64,000 nucleotides of DNA, from the NCBI RefSeq assembly GCF_014645795.1, contig NZ_BMMK01000013.1, forward strand, positions 1 through 64,000, read 5' to 3'. The stretch is from Longimycelium tulufanense (GTDB lineage Bacteria; Actinomycetota; Actinomycetes; Mycobacteriales; Pseudonocardiaceae). Shown piece by piece: positions 1 to 9,503 of this stretch (positions within the stretch are counted from its first letter, which is position 1; every line of letters starts with the position of its first letter). Both the position numbers and the translations under genes were made by a program. The notes beneath the pieces are model-generated. The model did not search any database. It saw only the letters and a program-made list of their open reading frames with translations, and was not told the origin of the DNA.

Positions 1-59
1 CCAGCCTGTCACCAGGTCACTGATCTCGTTCGATCACTGACCAGTTAGGACTTACTCGT

Positions 60-448
60 CTAGCCGCCCAGGGCTGAGGCCATGCGGCGTTGCATCTCCT
101 CGGGCGGGACGTCCTCGATGTGGGTCAGGACCTGCCAGTTGTGGCCGTAGGGGTCGGTGAAGCCGCCGACGCGGGCGCCGTGGAACAACGTCTCCACCGG
201 ATGGATGGGCGTGGCGCCGGCCTGCACGGCCCGCTGGTAGGTGGCGTCCGCGTCGGGTACCTGCACGGAGACCGCCATGGGGGAACCACCCACGCTGGCG
301 GGGCTGCGCATGCCGGCCTCGGGGAGTTCGTCGCAGAACAGCACGACGGAGTCGGCGATCTGCAGTTCGGCGTGGATGATTTTGCCGTGGTGATCCAAAC
401 ACACCCGCTCGATCGCGCCGAAGATTTCCCTCGTCTCGGGCACCGCTC
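60..448 (-). pseudogene. VOC/glyoxalase-like protein, 5'-truncated
   Basis: The readable part matches PhnB-like members of the vicinal-oxygen-chelate superfamily: an HAELQIADS segment, then VQVPDADATYQRAVQAGA, a conserved GGFTDPYGHNW motif and the end EEMQRRMASALGG. The fold normally begins with about 20-30 residues (Y-V-xx-A-xx-A-xx-FY) that would lie to the right of position 440. Those residues are absent and the frame runs into an unrelated gene on the other strand. No start codon or Shine-Dalgarno site fits. I infer a deletion that removed the promoter and N-terminus; the enzyme is probably not made. Which substrate the intact protein bound cannot be said. Confidence 0.75.
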
Positions 449-1243
449 TACCGCCGCTGGTGCTCACCGATGAGGAGGCGGTCGCGATCGCTGTCGCACT
501 GCGCACCACTACCGGTGGTCTGAGCGGGATGGAGGACACCGCGCCGCAGGCGCTGGCCAAACTGGAGCAACTCCTCCCAGCCCGGCTGCGCGGCCGGGTC
601 GCCGCCCTGCAACAGGCCATCAGCCCTCCGCGCCACCTGCCTGCCGGCCCCCAAGCCGACCCGGCGACGCTGGCGGTGGTGGCAGCCGCCTGCCGCGACC
701 ACGAGATCCTGACCTTCGACTACACCGCCCGCCGCGGCGGCACCGGTCGCCGCCGCACCGAACCGCACAGCCTGGTCTCCGGCGCCGGCCTGTGGTACCT
801 CGTGGCCTACGACACCGAGAGCGACGACTGGCGCATCTTCCGGTTGGACCGGCTGACCCATCCCACCCCCACCGGGCGTCGTGTTCCCCCACGGGAGCTG
901 CCCGCGCTGGACGCCGCCACCTACGTGATCGCCAGGATCGCGGCGGCACCCACCCGCTACCGGGCGATCGCCACGGTCCATGCCGCTGCTGCCACCGTGC
1001 GGTCCCGCATCGGCGGAGACGTCTTCGGCCGCGCCACCCCCCATCGACGAGCACACCTGCGCCGTCGACCTGTCCGGCGACTCGCTACCCCGCATCGACG
1101 TCCTCCTCACCAGCCTCGACGCCGACTACACCCTCGACGCCGACCCCGACGTCCTCAACCACCTGCACACCGTCGCCGACCGCATCCACCACGCGATGCA
1201 TGCGCAACCCCGCGCTCAACCAGCCTTGCGGCGCAGCTCGTAG
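449..1243 (+). pseudogene. WYL-domain (YafY-type) transcriptional regulator, truncated and frameshifted
   Basis: The frame opens at a segment typical of the middle of YafY-type regulators (LPPLVLTDEEAVAIAVALR), continues through the WYL domain (EPHSLVSGAGLWYLVAYD, then WRIFRLDR) and breaks near 1040. In the +1 frame the C-terminal part resumes (IDEHTCAVDL to DADPDVLNHLHTVADRIHHA) up to a stop at 1243. Removing one C from the run of six at about 1036-1041 restores a single frame. The N-terminal helix-turn-helix, about 100 residues, is missing. YafY regulators often sit divergently from the VOC gene they control, and these two relics have that arrangement. Either a sequencing error or real decay could explain the frameshift, but the missing HTH is real. 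Confidence 0.75.
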
Positions 1244-1283
1244 GGCCGGCGGGAACTGACCCGGGTGGTGTAGGTCTCGCGGT

Positions 1284-1530
1284 AACTACACCAACAATCT
1301 GCTGCGCCTGGGTTACACCGAGGACGACTTCCGCGACGGCGGCAGCGACCGCCTCGTTGACAACACCTTCGCGCTCGGCGACGCCGACGCGGCACGACGC
1401 AAGGTCACCGCCCGCCGCGACGCCGGCGTCGACCACGTCTGCCTGGAGGTAGTGACCACCGACAGCACCGCCCTGCCCCCTCACAATGGCTCGAGCTGGC
1501 AGCAGCCCTCCCCCTCACATGACGCCCTTC
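1284..1530 (+). pseudogene. C-terminal relic of an F420-dependent LLM-class oxidoreductase
   Basis: From 1284 the frame reads NYTNNLLRLGYTEDD, GGSDRLVDNTFALGDADA and AGVDHVCLEVV, which is the C-terminal end of the luciferase-like-monooxygenase F420 family (TIGR03620-like). Near 1485-1495 the frame shifts again and the usual ending QWLELAAALP is found in another frame. The N-terminal 200 or so residues, including the cofactor-binding part, are absent. It is the third incomplete gene in a row, so this looks like a deletion hot spot or an old insertion scar rather than one sequencing error. Confidence 0.65.
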
Positions 1531-1740
1531 CGGCGGCCAGCCCGCTGACCGTGTGTTCACGTCGCCCGCCGGACAAACGGCAGGAACAACCCCGGGGTGT
1601 AGCTATCCAGTCCGGGCCAGGAATCGCGACACCGGGACAGGGTTCTCCCAGGGTGGGCGACGCCCAGGGGTGCGGCGAGCAGGGCCGCGGTCACGGCGGC
1701 GGCCGTGCGGGCACCGCGGATTCTGTCCAATGACGCGTTC

Positions 1741-1769
1741 GCTCCACTGTCCGGATCAGTGAGTGGAGC
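1741..1769. promoter_or_regulatory. Unassigned inverted repeat
   Basis: GCTCCACT and AGTGGAGC form a perfect 8-bp inverted repeat with a 13-nt spacer. It lies in the 600-nt stretch between the relics and the penicillin-binding protein gene, which otherwise holds no gene I can support. It could be a regulator site left from a lost gene, or a weak terminator. It has no downstream T-run. Confidence 0.3.
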
Positions 1770-1884
1770 ATGTTCGGCCGCGCAAGGGTGATCGCCGGCC
1801 GCGTGCGCGTCCGTTTCACTCCGAATTGATCCGATGCGGCTTCGTAACCGTCTCGGGTGTTCTCGTGCGTTCGCCCCGATCTTG

Positions 1885-1900
1885 CGTGATGAGCATCACG
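1885..1900. promoter_or_regulatory. CRP/FNR-like palindrome upstream of the class A PBP gene
   Basis: The 16-mer has perfect 7-bp arms CGTGATG and CATCACG around 2 nt. It contains GTGA-N6-TCAC, the spacing bound by CRP-family dimers. It lies about 245 nt upstream of the GTG of the penicillin-binding protein gene. The spacing match is visible; binding by a CRP/Cmr homologue is inference. Confidence 0.45.
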
Positions 1901-2144
1901 AAATTCGTTGGCAATAGTGGTGAGTGCGCCACGTCTGGCAGGTAGACGTGGATGGGAGGGGTTTCGCGGCGACTGCCCGCCCGGCGTGCGGGGTCTGTCC
2001 GGGCGGGCGTTGTGACAGAACTCGTCGCCCACCGCGGACAACTCACCACTTGTTCGGGGCGTCTGGTGGTGGGGTCGCATTGTCCGCGGGGAGGCGGACT
2101 GTGCGCGGGGGCGTGCTCCCGCGGGGCCCGGAGGGGAAAGGGGA

Positions 2145-4307
2145 GTGCGGGCATTGCGTGCTGCGCTGGGGAAGTTGCTGACGCTGAGCATGGTGGCGGG
2201 AGTTCTGAGCGCCGCATTGTTCTTCCCGGTGGCCGGGGGCCTCGGCCTGCTGTCGAACCAGGTCGTCGCCGCGGTCGGCCAGACCTCGGTCGAGCTGGCC
2301 AATGTCGATCCGCCGGCGGTCACCACCATCCAGGACAAGGACGGCAAGCCGCTGGCGTACCTGTGGGAGCAGGACCGGGTGAACCTGCGCCCGGACCAGA
2401 TCAGTGACGCCATGAAGGCCGCCATCCTCGCGATCGAGGACCGGCGCTTCTACGACCACAACGGGGTCGACTTTCAGGGCACGGTCGGCGCCGGGCTGAA
2501 GGGCCTGATCAAGGGCAGCATCGCCGGCGGTGGCTCCACCCTGACCCAGCAGTACGTCAAGAACTTCCTCGCCTTCGTGGTGTCCAAGGACGTCAAGGAG
2601 GGTTACCGGAAGGCCACCGAGCAGTCGGCGTCCCGCAAGATCAAGGAGGTACGGCTCGCGCTCGACCTGGAACGGCGGCTCGCCGAGTCCGGCATGTCGC
2701 ACAAGCAGGTCAAGGAGGAGATCCTCACCCGGTACCTCAACATCGTCCCGTTCCTGTACGACATCTACGGCGTCGGCGAGGCCGCGCGTGCCTACTTCGA
2801 CACCACGGCCGACAAGCTGACGGTCCCGCAGGCCGCCCTGTTCGCGGCAATGGTCAACAACCCGCAGCTCTACAATCCCTACGCCAACTATGAGAAGGCC
2901 AAGCGCCGCCGCAACATTGTGATCAACCAGATGGCGGAGCAGGGAATGCTCTCCCCGAATGGTCCGGAGGAGAACAAGCGCCTGGCCGAGGAGTACAGGA
3001 ACACCGAGATCGAGCTCGCGTACAAGGCTCGGCCCGCGGCCCGGCCCCGCGGTTGCCTCAACGCGGTCGACGCCGAGGGAAAACCGGACCACACCTATGG
3101 GTTCTTCTGTGAGTACGTGGTGGACTACCTGAAGAAGGCAGGTTTCACCGACGAACAGCTCAACCGCGGCGGGCTCACCATCCGCACCACCATGGACCGC
3201 AAGGCCATGGAAGCCGCGAAAGAAGCGGCCACGAACAAGATTCCGCAGACCAGGCCGGGCGTTGCCAACGTCATGTCCGTCATCGAGCCCGGCACCGGGC
3301 GGCACCCGGTCCGCGCCCTGGTGGCCAACCGCGACTACGGGCTGGACAAGCAGAAGGGTGAGCGGGCGTTCGACCTGCCCACCCAGTACGTCGGCTTCGG
3401 CGCGGGCTCGATCTTCAAGGTCTTCGTCGCAGCCGCCTACCTGCAGCAGGGCGGGCGCATCAGCGACCGCATCCCGGTAGGGGAGACCTACACGTCACGG
3501 GTGTACAAGGGCAACGGTAACGCCCCGTACACCGTGAAGAACGCCGGCACGTATCCGGCGCAGATGACCGTGCAGGACGCGCTGGCGCAGTCGCCGAACA
3601 CTGCCTTCGTGCGGATGCAGGAGAAGGTGGGGCTGGAGAAAGCGGCGGAGATGGCCTACAAGCTGGGCCTCCGGGAAAGCATGCGCGGCATCAACATGCA
3701 GGGGAAGCCGCTCAAGCCCGACGGTTCCAACGGCCCCTCGGTCCTCGACGCCGTGGTCCGCGGCAACCTGGGGACGTTCACCCTCGGCGTGACACCGGTG
3801 AGCCCGCTGGAACTGTCGAACGTCGCCGCCACCATCGCCAGCGGCGGCATGTGGTGCCCGCCCACGCCCATCGAGCAGGTCACCGACCGCGACGGAAAGC
3901 CCGTTCCGGTCAAGGAGGCGTCCTGCGAGCGGGCGGTCGACGAGGACCTGGCCAACTCCCTCGCGCAGGGACTGAGCAAGGACGACAAGCCCGGCGGCAC
4001 CTCGGCCACGGCTGCGGGCGCGGCCGGCTGGACCCGGGAGATCCTGGGCAAGACCGGTACCACCGAGGAGTACAAGTCCTCCGGCTTCCTCGCGGCGACG
4101 CCGCAGTACGCGGGTGCCGTCCTTGTCTTCTCCGACAGCGACCGGCCGGAGACGGTCTGCAAGAACGGTCGGACCTGCGGTACCAGCACGGTCAACGGTG
4201 CGTTCGGCGGTGATCTCGCGGCACCGACCTGGTTCGAGGCGATGAAGAAGATCCACGAGGGACTGCGGGAGAAAACGTTCCCGCCAGCCGCTCCTCGTTA
4301 TCGCTGA
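2145..4307 (+). CDS. Class A (bifunctional) penicillin-binding protein
   Basis: It polymerises and cross-links peptidoglycan outside the membrane. The N-terminus has one hydrophobic anchor (about residues 10-45). The GT51 transglycosylase follows with AIEDRRFYDHNGVDF (catalytic Glu at about 98) and GGGSTLTQQYVKN. The transpeptidase carries SIFK (Ser422-Lys425), SPN (483-485) and KTGT (636-639). At 720 residues it is a normal actinobacterial PonA-type enzyme without a PASTA domain. The GTG at 2145 follows a purine-rich GAGGGGAAAGGGGA. It is monocistronic, with a 418-nt gap before the next gene. Confidence 0.95.
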   Translation: MRALRAALGKLLTLSMVAGVLSAALFFPVAGGLGLLSNQVVAAVGQTSVELANVDPPAVTTIQDKDGKPLAYLWEQDRVNLRPDQISDAMKAAILAIEDRRFYDHNGVDFQGTVGAGLKGLIKGSIAGGGSTLTQQYVKNFLAFVVSKDVKEGYRKATEQSASRKIKEVRLALDLERRLAESGMSHKQVKEEILTRYLNIVPFLYDIYGVGEAARAYFDTTADKLTVPQAALFAAMVNNPQLYNPYANYEKAKRRRNIVINQMAEQGMLSPNGPEENKRLAEEYRNTEIELAYKARPAARPRGCLNAVDAEGKPDHTYGFFCEYVVDYLKKAGFTDEQLNRGGLTIRTTMDRKAMEAAKEAATNKIPQTRPGVANVMSVIEPGTGRHPVRALVANRDYGLDKQKGERAFDLPTQYVGFGAGSIFKVFVAAAYLQQGGRISDRIPVGETYTSRVYKGNGNAPYTVKNAGTYPAQMTVQDALAQSPNTAFVRMQEKVGLEKAAEMAYKLGLRESMRGINMQGKPLKPDGSNGPSVLDAVVRGNLGTFTLGVTPVSPLELSNVAATIASGGMWCPPTPIEQVTDRDGKPVPVKEASCERAVDEDLANSLAQGLSKDDKPGGTSATAAGAAGWTREILGKTGTTEEYKSSGFLAATPQYAGAVLVFSDSDRPETVCKNGRTCGTSTVNGAFGGDLAAPTWFEAMKKIHEGLREKTFPPAAPRYR

Positions 4308-4725
4308 GGCATCGCTGACACGGCGAGACTCGATGACGGCCGGTGGCCCATGTGCCCGAGCACGGAGACACCGGCCAGAGCGGACTGTCCCGGTGCGAGC
4401 AAGGGTTGTTGCCGCGTGGCCAAAAGTCCGCCGCAATCCGTCGAAGTCGGTGCGCGGGTTCGGCGCGAAGAGGTGGTGGCGGCTGGGTGGCAGCCGCGGC
4501 AGGCCATCTGACCTGTGGACCCGAGATTCGCGTCGGCGCGGAGTGACGGGATTAACGCCGCCCACAAACGGAGTGAACGGACGTTCTTCGTGGGCAAACC
4601 CGTAGGGTACTCATATCGACTCGCGTGGTCACGAGAACGGCAGGTCCAGGCCGCTGGGGGGCGCGGATACCCGCGCCGGCGGACCCCGTCCCTGCCGGGT
4701 GAGAGGCGGAGGGGAGAGGCAGGCG
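4308..4725. other. Intergenic region, no gene seen
   Basis: These 418 nt separate the PBP from the glycosyltransferase gene. I see no coding signal. An imperfect inverted repeat with ends GCCCAC (4560-4565) and GTGGGC (4590-4595) lies in the leader of the glycosyltransferase gene and could be part of its promoter. Confidence 0.4.
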
Positions 4726-5880
4726 ATGGCCCGGATCCTGTTCACGGCACACAGTTCCGTCGGGCACGTGCGGGCGCTGGTCCCCGCCGCGCGCATCGCG
4801 GCGGAACACGGCCATACGGTGGCACTCGCGGCGCCGGAGGCGGCCGCGGCCGAGGTCGCCGCGCACGGGGTGGCGCACCTACCGGCCGGGCTCGACATGC
4901 GGCAGGCGGTGCTGGAGGACGTTGGGCCCGTTGCGGATCTGCCCCATGAGGAACGAGTCCACGCCGTCCACCACCACGGGTTCGCCGGCCGTCCGGCCCC
5001 GGCGATGGCGGCCGACCTGGTGCGGCTGGCTTCCGAGTTCAAGCCCGAGGTGATCGTGCGGGAGCCCACCGAGTTCGGCGGCTACCTGGCCGCGGAGTTG
5101 CTCGGGCTGCCCCACGTCACGCTCGCGGCCAACGGTGGCACGCCCGGGATCGTCAACGAAGCGTTGTTGGTAAGGCTCGGCGAACACCACGAAGCCCTCG
5201 GTGTCCTGGTCGAGCCCAGCGTGGCGGTGCTCTACCGGTATTTGCACGGTGTTCTCATGCCGCCGGCCTTCGACCCCAGCGAGGCCACGATCCCCAACGC
5301 CTGCTTCTACCAGCAGACCTCGCCCCGGCGGTTGGGCGAGCGACTGCCGGAGTGGGTCGCGGACCTGGACCCGGCACGCCCCGTGGTGCTGGCGGCGCTC
5401 GGCACCACGGGGGACAACATGTCCGAGACACCGGCTCTGCTGCGCCGCATCGGTCGGGCACTGGACCAATTGGACGTGAACGCCGTGCTGGTGGCGGGGA
5501 AACACCTCACCGGCGAGGACGTGCCCGGCTCCCGGGTACGCGTGGTGGAGTGGATCGCCCAGCCACTGATGCTGGAGATCGCCGATCTCTTCCTTACCCA
5601 CGCCGGGTTCAACAGCGTGCGCGAGTCCCTGCGTGCCGGGGTGCCCCTGGTGGCCGTCCCACGCTCGGCGGAACAGCCACAAAATGCCGCCCGTTGCCAG
5701 GAACTCGGGGTAGCACAGGTGACCCAGCCGTCCGAAGCCACGGCCACGGCCATCCATGACGCCTGTGCCGAGGTCCTCGGCGAGCCCCGCTACCTCATGG
5801 CCGCGCGGGCACTGCAGCGCAGCATCGTGGCGCTGCCACCACTGGACACCTTCGTGGCGGATCTGGTCGCTCTCACCTAG
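4726..5880 (+). CDS. GT1-family (MGT/UGT-like) glycosyltransferase
   Basis: This 384-residue GT-B enzyme would transfer a sugar from a nucleotide sugar to a small molecule in the cytoplasm. It opens with the family N-terminus ([21 protein letters not shown]) and has the C-terminal donor-binding region [24 protein letters not shown] followed by [16 protein letters not shown] 4726 is preceded by GGAGGGGAGAGG; a longer frame to 4699 exists but lacks a ribosome site. No biosynthetic cluster surrounds it, so the acceptor is unknown; detoxifying glycosylation is one possibility. Confidence 0.88.
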   Translation: MARILFTAHSSVGHVRALVPAARIAAEHGHTVALAAPEAAAAEVAAHGVAHLPAGLDMRQAVLEDVGPVADLPHEERVHAVHHHGFAGRPAPAMAADLVRLASEFKPEVIVREPTEFGGYLAAELLGLPHVTLAANGGTPGIVNEALLVRLGEHHEALGVLVEPSVAVLYRYLHGVLMPPAFDPSEATIPNACFYQQTSPRRLGERLPEWVADLDPARPVVLAALGTTGDNMSETPALLRRIGRALDQLDVNAVLVAGKHLTGEDVPGSRVRVVEWIAQPLMLEIADLFLTHAGFNSVRESLRAGVPLVAVPRSAEQPQNAARCQELGVAQVTQPSEATATAIHDACAEVLGEPRYLMAARALQRSIVALPPLDTFVADLVALT

Positions 5881-6056
5881 TTCCGTCCGGCCCGCTGGCT
5901 GCTGCTGCCACCGCGGCTGCCGTTTTCACCCGGCGAGGAGATCGTGGGCCACCTCCGCCGGGCCGGCCGATCACCCGAGACCGGCCTCGCCCGAAGGCGG
6001 GTGTGACCGCCGTTACTCGCGGGAAGACCCGGAGTTCCCGGTGGGTTGGCAACAAA

Positions 6057-7049
6057 GTGGCACTGACTGACACGTTTCGGCTGTCCGTGCTCGACCTCGC
6101 GCCGGTGGGCAGCGGCTCGACCTCCGGGCGGGCCCTGCGCAACTCCCTCGAGCTGGCGCGCCGGATTGAGGAACTCGGCTTCCACCGGTACTGGGTCGCC
6201 GAGCACCACAACATGCCGGGTATCGCGAGCGCGGCTCCCGCCGTCCTGATCGCGCAGCTCGCCGCCGTGACGCGACGCATGCGGATCGGATCCGGCGGGG
6301 TCATGCTGCCCAACCACCCGCCCCTCGTGGTCGCCGAGCAGTTCGGCACCCTCGAGGCCGTCCACCCCGGACGGATCGACCTCGGCATCGGACGTGCCCC
6401 CGGTACCGACACCCGGACCGCGCAGGCGCTGCGCCGCAGCACCGGACCACTGTCCGCCGACGACTTCCCGCAGCAGCTCACCGAGCTGATGCGGTACTTC
6501 GACGGGAAGAACGCGATCGCCGCGGCACCCGCGCTGGGCAACCGACCGCCGATCTGGCTGCTCGGCTCCAGCGGCTACAGCGCCCGGGTCGCCGGGCTGC
6601 TCGGGCTGCCCTTCGCCTTCGCCCACCACTTCGCCGCCGAGAACACCCTGCCGGCACTGGAGATCTACCGCTCAAGCTTCCGGCCATCGTCGGGCCTGGA
6701 GCGTCCCTACGCGATGGTCGCCGCGGCCGTGATCTGCGCGGAAACCGACGAGCGCGCCGAATGGCTGGCCGGGCCGGCCGCGCTGTCCATGCTCAAGCTG
6801 CGCATGTCACGGCCGGAGGTGCTGCCCACACCGGAGGAAGCGGCCGCCTACCCGTACACCGAGCTCGACCGCGAGCTGATCCGGCAACGTTGGGGCAGCC
6901 AGGTGATCGGCTCGCCGGAGACGGTCCGTAAGGGGGCGCTCGACCTGGTCGAGCGCACCGAGGCCGACGAGCTGATGGTGACGACGATCGTGCACGACCA
7001 CGCCGACCGGGTCCGCTCCTACGAACTGATTACCGACGTGCTCAGCTGA
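6057..7049 (+). CDS. LLM-class flavin-dependent oxidoreductase
   Basis: It is a luciferase-like TIM-barrel enzyme of about 330 residues. The family start [12 protein letters not shown], the segment [18 protein letters not shown] and [13 protein letters not shown] are the usual flavin-binding features, followed by [17 protein letters not shown] prefer GTG 6057 because the family begins just before LSVLDLAPV; an in-frame GTG at 6003 has a better-looking AAGGCGGG site and would add 18 residues. FMN rather than F420 use is assumed from the subfamily look. A hairpin terminator follows. Confidence 0.85.
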   Translation: MALTDTFRLSVLDLAPVGSGSTSGRALRNSLELARRIEELGFHRYWVAEHHNMPGIASAAPAVLIAQLAAVTRRMRIGSGGVMLPNHPPLVVAEQFGTLEAVHPGRIDLGIGRAPGTDTRTAQALRRSTGPLSADDFPQQLTELMRYFDGKNAIAAAPALGNRPPIWLLGSSGYSARVAGLLGLPFAFAHHFAAENTLPALEIYRSSFRPSSGLERPYAMVAAAVICAETDERAEWLAGPAALSMLKLRMSRPEVLPTPEEAAAYPYTELDRELIRQRWGSQVIGSPETVRKGALDLVERTEADELMVTTIVHDHADRVRSYELITDVLS

Positions 7050-7097
7050 CGAGCCGGGAGCCGGAGGGGAGTTCCGGGAAGCCGGCTGGTGCCACGA

Positions 7098-7128
7098 AGA
7101 GGGAGCAGCCCCACGGGCTGCCCCCTCT
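7098..7128. terminator. Bidirectional terminator hairpin
   Basis: The arms AGAGGGAGCAGCCC and GGGCTGCCCCCTCT pair over 14 bp with one mismatch around a 3-nt loop. It sits between two convergent genes (ends 7049 and 7157) and can serve both. Confidence 0.7.
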
Positions 7129-7156
7129 GTCTGGATTGTGGTGATCGCGGAGGTGG

Positions 7157-7462
7157 TCAGCGCGCGAGGAGCTCCCGCAGCATCCCCTTCATCTCGGACA
7201 TCTCGGTGCCCAGCTGGTCCACCTTGTTGTCCAACCGCCTCACGGTGGTCTTGAGCCCCGTGACGTCCTTTTGCAGTCCCCGGACGTCCTTTTGCAGCTC
7301 TCGGACGTCGCCGCTGAGTTCATCGAGCTTCTTGCCGTGCTGCTCCTGGACGCGCTTGACGTCCGTGAGGTCGATCCGGATGGCCCCGACCTGGCGCCCC
7401 AGCGACTCGATGTTGTTGTAGAGGTCCTGCTCGGTCGGCGTGAGCGGCGGGTCGTGGCTCAT
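7157..7462 (-). CDS. Small coiled-coil protein
   Basis: This 101-residue protein is almost entirely heptad repeat. From about residue 35 the units DVRELQK, DVRGLQK, DVTGLKT, TVRRLDN, KVDQLGT and EMSEMKG follow one another without a break. There is no membrane segment and no known catalytic motif. ATG 7462 has GGAGACC about 8 nt upstream; the frame extends to 7603, but that part has no coiled-coil character or ribosome site. It resembles the small tail-fibre-like or scaffold coiled coils annotated as hypothetical in actinobacteria. Function unknown. Confidence 0.7.
   Translation of the reverse strand: MSHDPPLTPTEQDLYNNIESLGRQVGAIRIDLTDVKRVQEQHGKKLDELSGDVRELQKDVRGLQKDVTGLKTTVRRLDNKVDQLGTEMSEMKGMLRELLAR
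7262..7324 (-). repeat. 21-bp tandem repeat inside the coiled-coil gene
   Basis: The 15-mer GACGTCCTTTTGCAG occurs identically at 7262-7276 and 7283-7297, and a diverged third unit starts at 7304. The 21-bp period equals one protein heptad, so gain or loss of a unit keeps the frame. Confidence 0.7.
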
Positions 7463-7998
7463 GAGATCGGTCTCCGGGTCGCGGTTGGCGGGCCAGAATT
7501 GTTCCAGTGTGCCAGGTGGGGCACTAGTTCTCTTGGGCACAAGCTGTTTCTTAATCGTGACACTCGGCGTGGGCCAATGCGTCGTCGGCCGGAGGTCGGG
7601 CACGAACGATCAGCGGCCGCGCGGGATCTGCCGAGCGATACGGCGGAGATGATCCCGCCGCCTGCTGGACACGCGCCTCTTGACCATCCGCTGCCGCAAC
7701 GTCTCCCCGCATGGTCCAGTCGCCACAACGTGGCGCGTGCCACCCGAACGGACGGTTCCCTCAGCGCGCCTACTCGAACCCGGGAAAAGTAACGAGTAGG
7801 ACACGCTCAACCTGTCCGCCTACGACGTTGAAGCGAGGTTCGCGGCGATCACTGCCGACGGCAATTGCATGGTGCGTCCGTTCCGAAGTGGACAACTCCG
7901 GTGCGGAGAAGGAGAAACGTACGAACCTTCCGAGCGGTCCGGTACCGCCCGCCCCGTCGCTCACACGAATGGCCGCACCGTCGGACCGAAGTCCGATA

Positions 7999-8015
7999 AC
8001 CGGTCGTCGACCGGT
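7999..8015. promoter_or_regulatory. Perfect palindrome in the leader of the 8146 gene
   Basis: ACCGGTCG and CGACCGGT are perfect 8-bp arms around a single T. The site lies about 130 nt before the GTG at 8146, in a 680-nt stretch (7463-8145) where I see no gene. Its size suits a dimeric repressor; none is encoded next to it. Confidence 0.35.
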
Positions 8016-8145
8016 CACCGACCATGCCGCGCCGCCGACCGCTTCCCAACCCGGCAACCGGGGCACTTCCCGCGGGGGACTGGTACGCCAGTGATGCGCC
8101 GCGGCGATCGTCGCCGCGGAACGTCGGAGGGGAGGTGGAAGGTTC

Positions 8146-8790
8146 GTGACCCGCGTACCAGGGCGCACGGCCGTCCAGAACGTCCGTACCGTGCCCGTGA
8201 GTACTGCCCTCCCGCCCGAGTTGCCGGCGCCGGCGGAGCTGCTCGCGGCCCGCGCCGCCGAACTGCTCGGTTGGCGGGGTGCGGTGTTGCCGCCGATGTC
8301 GTTACTGGGCCGCCGCGTGGTTCCGGTCGTGGAGCTGCTGACGGACCGGCACGCCGAGCGCCTGTCCTGGGACTGTGGCCCGGTGACGGACCGCACCGCG
8401 GTGTCCACCTGGGTCTGGCCCGAGCTGGCCGACCGGGTGCCGTCGCCGGCCGTGCGGCTCGTCGGGGTGATCGCCCCGGCCCGGCACTGGCGCACCGCGC
8501 TGGCGTGTGCGGGCCCGTTCGCCAAGCTGTGTCCGGCCGCGGTGGTGTTGCCCGCCACGGTGACCGGAAGCGAGGACTACCAGAACAACTGCTTGCTGCG
8601 GACCCGGCTCTACGGCGTCGCGGTCCTCACCGCCGCGTGCGACGGCGCGGTGGAGTTGGAGCTGCCGGGTAGCGCGACGGACGAGGCGAGCGGCGCCGCC
8701 GAGCTCGCGTCGTCGGCCGCGGTGCGGTGGATGCACGAGGTGCTCTACGAGCGGTTGCTCGCCGAGACGCCCGCACCGGCCGGGTGTTGA
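8146..8790 (+). CDS. Uncharacterised actinobacterial protein
   Basis: The 214-residue product has no motif I recognise. It has alternating hydrophobic segments (AVRLVGVIAPARHWRTALACAG, then YGVAVLTAACDG) that suggest an alpha/beta soluble domain, and no signal peptide. GTG 8146 follows GGAGGGGAGGTGG with suitable spacing, and codon usage is typical of its neighbours, so it is probably expressed. An NAD(P)-binding protein gene follows after 48 nt on the same strand. Confidence 0.65.
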   Translation: MTRVPGRTAVQNVRTVPVSTALPPELPAPAELLAARAAELLGWRGAVLPPMSLLGRRVVPVVELLTDRHAERLSWDCGPVTDRTAVSTWVWPELADRVPSPAVRLVGVIAPARHWRTALACAGPFAKLCPAAVVLPATVTGSEDYQNNCLLRTRLYGVAVLTAACDGAVELELPGSATDEASGAAELASSAAVRWMHEVLYERLLAETPAPAGC

Positions 8791-8838
8791 GCCTCTCCTT
8801 GCGCTGCGCGCGGTCGATCTTGGGCTTACGGTGACGGT

Positions 8839-9495
8839 ATGCGCGTGGTGATCGCCGGAGGGCACGGGAAGATCGCGCTCCGCTTGGAGCGGCTACTGGC
8901 CGGGCGGGGCGACGCCGCGATCGGGTTGGTGCGTAACCCGGCCCATGCCCCGGACCTCCATGCGGTTCGCGCGGATGCGATCGTCTGCGACCTGGAGCGG
9001 GCCGGTGTACACGAGGTGGCCGCGCACATCACCGGCGCGGACGCGGTGGTGTTTGCCGCGGGCGCCGGGCCGGGCAGTGGTGCGGCCCGCAAGGACACCG
9101 TCGACCGCGCGGCAGCGGCGTTGCTCGCGGACGCCTGCCTGGTCGCCGGCGTACGGCGTTACCTGTTGATCAGCTCGATGGGTTTGGACCGGGCCGAGCA
9201 GCCCGGCATGGACGAGGTGTTCGCCGCCTACCTGCAAGCGAAGAGGGCCGCGGAGGACGACCTGCGCTCCCGCGATCTCGACTGGACCGTGTTGCGCCCC
9301 GGCCGGCTCACCGACGAACCGGGTACCGGCCTGGTGCGCCTCGGGGCGTCCGCGCAGTACGGCGAGGTTCCGCGGGACGACGTCGCGGCGGTGCTGCTCC
9401 AACTGCTCGACGAGCCGGCCAGCATTCGTCACACGCTGGAGCTGGTCTCGGGCGACGTGCCCATCGTGGACGCGGTCGCCACGGCCGTCAGCTGA
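8839..9495 (+). CDS. NAD(P)-binding atypical SDR (NmrA/YwnB-like)
   Basis: A Rossmann-fold protein of 218 residues. The N-terminal dinucleotide motif is VVIAGGHGKIALRL (G-x-x-G-x-x-A type), followed by DAVVFAAGAG, a central RRYLLISSMGLDR and WTVLRPGRLTDEPGTG. These are signatures of atypical SDRs acting as redox sensors or small-molecule reductases. The classical YxxxK pair is replaced by YLQAKRAAE, which may still supply the Lys. A strong terminator follows immediately. Confidence 0.85.
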   Translation: MRVVIAGGHGKIALRLERLLAGRGDAAIGLVRNPAHAPDLHAVRADAIVCDLERAGVHEVAAHITGADAVVFAAGAGPGSGAARKDTVDRAAAALLADACLVAGVRRYLLISSMGLDRAEQPGMDEVFAAYLQAKRAAEDDLRSRDLDWTVLRPGRLTDEPGTGLVRLGASAQYGEVPRDDVAAVLLQLLDEPASIRHTLELVSGDVPIVDAVATAVS

Positions 9496-9503
9496 CGATT
9501 TCC

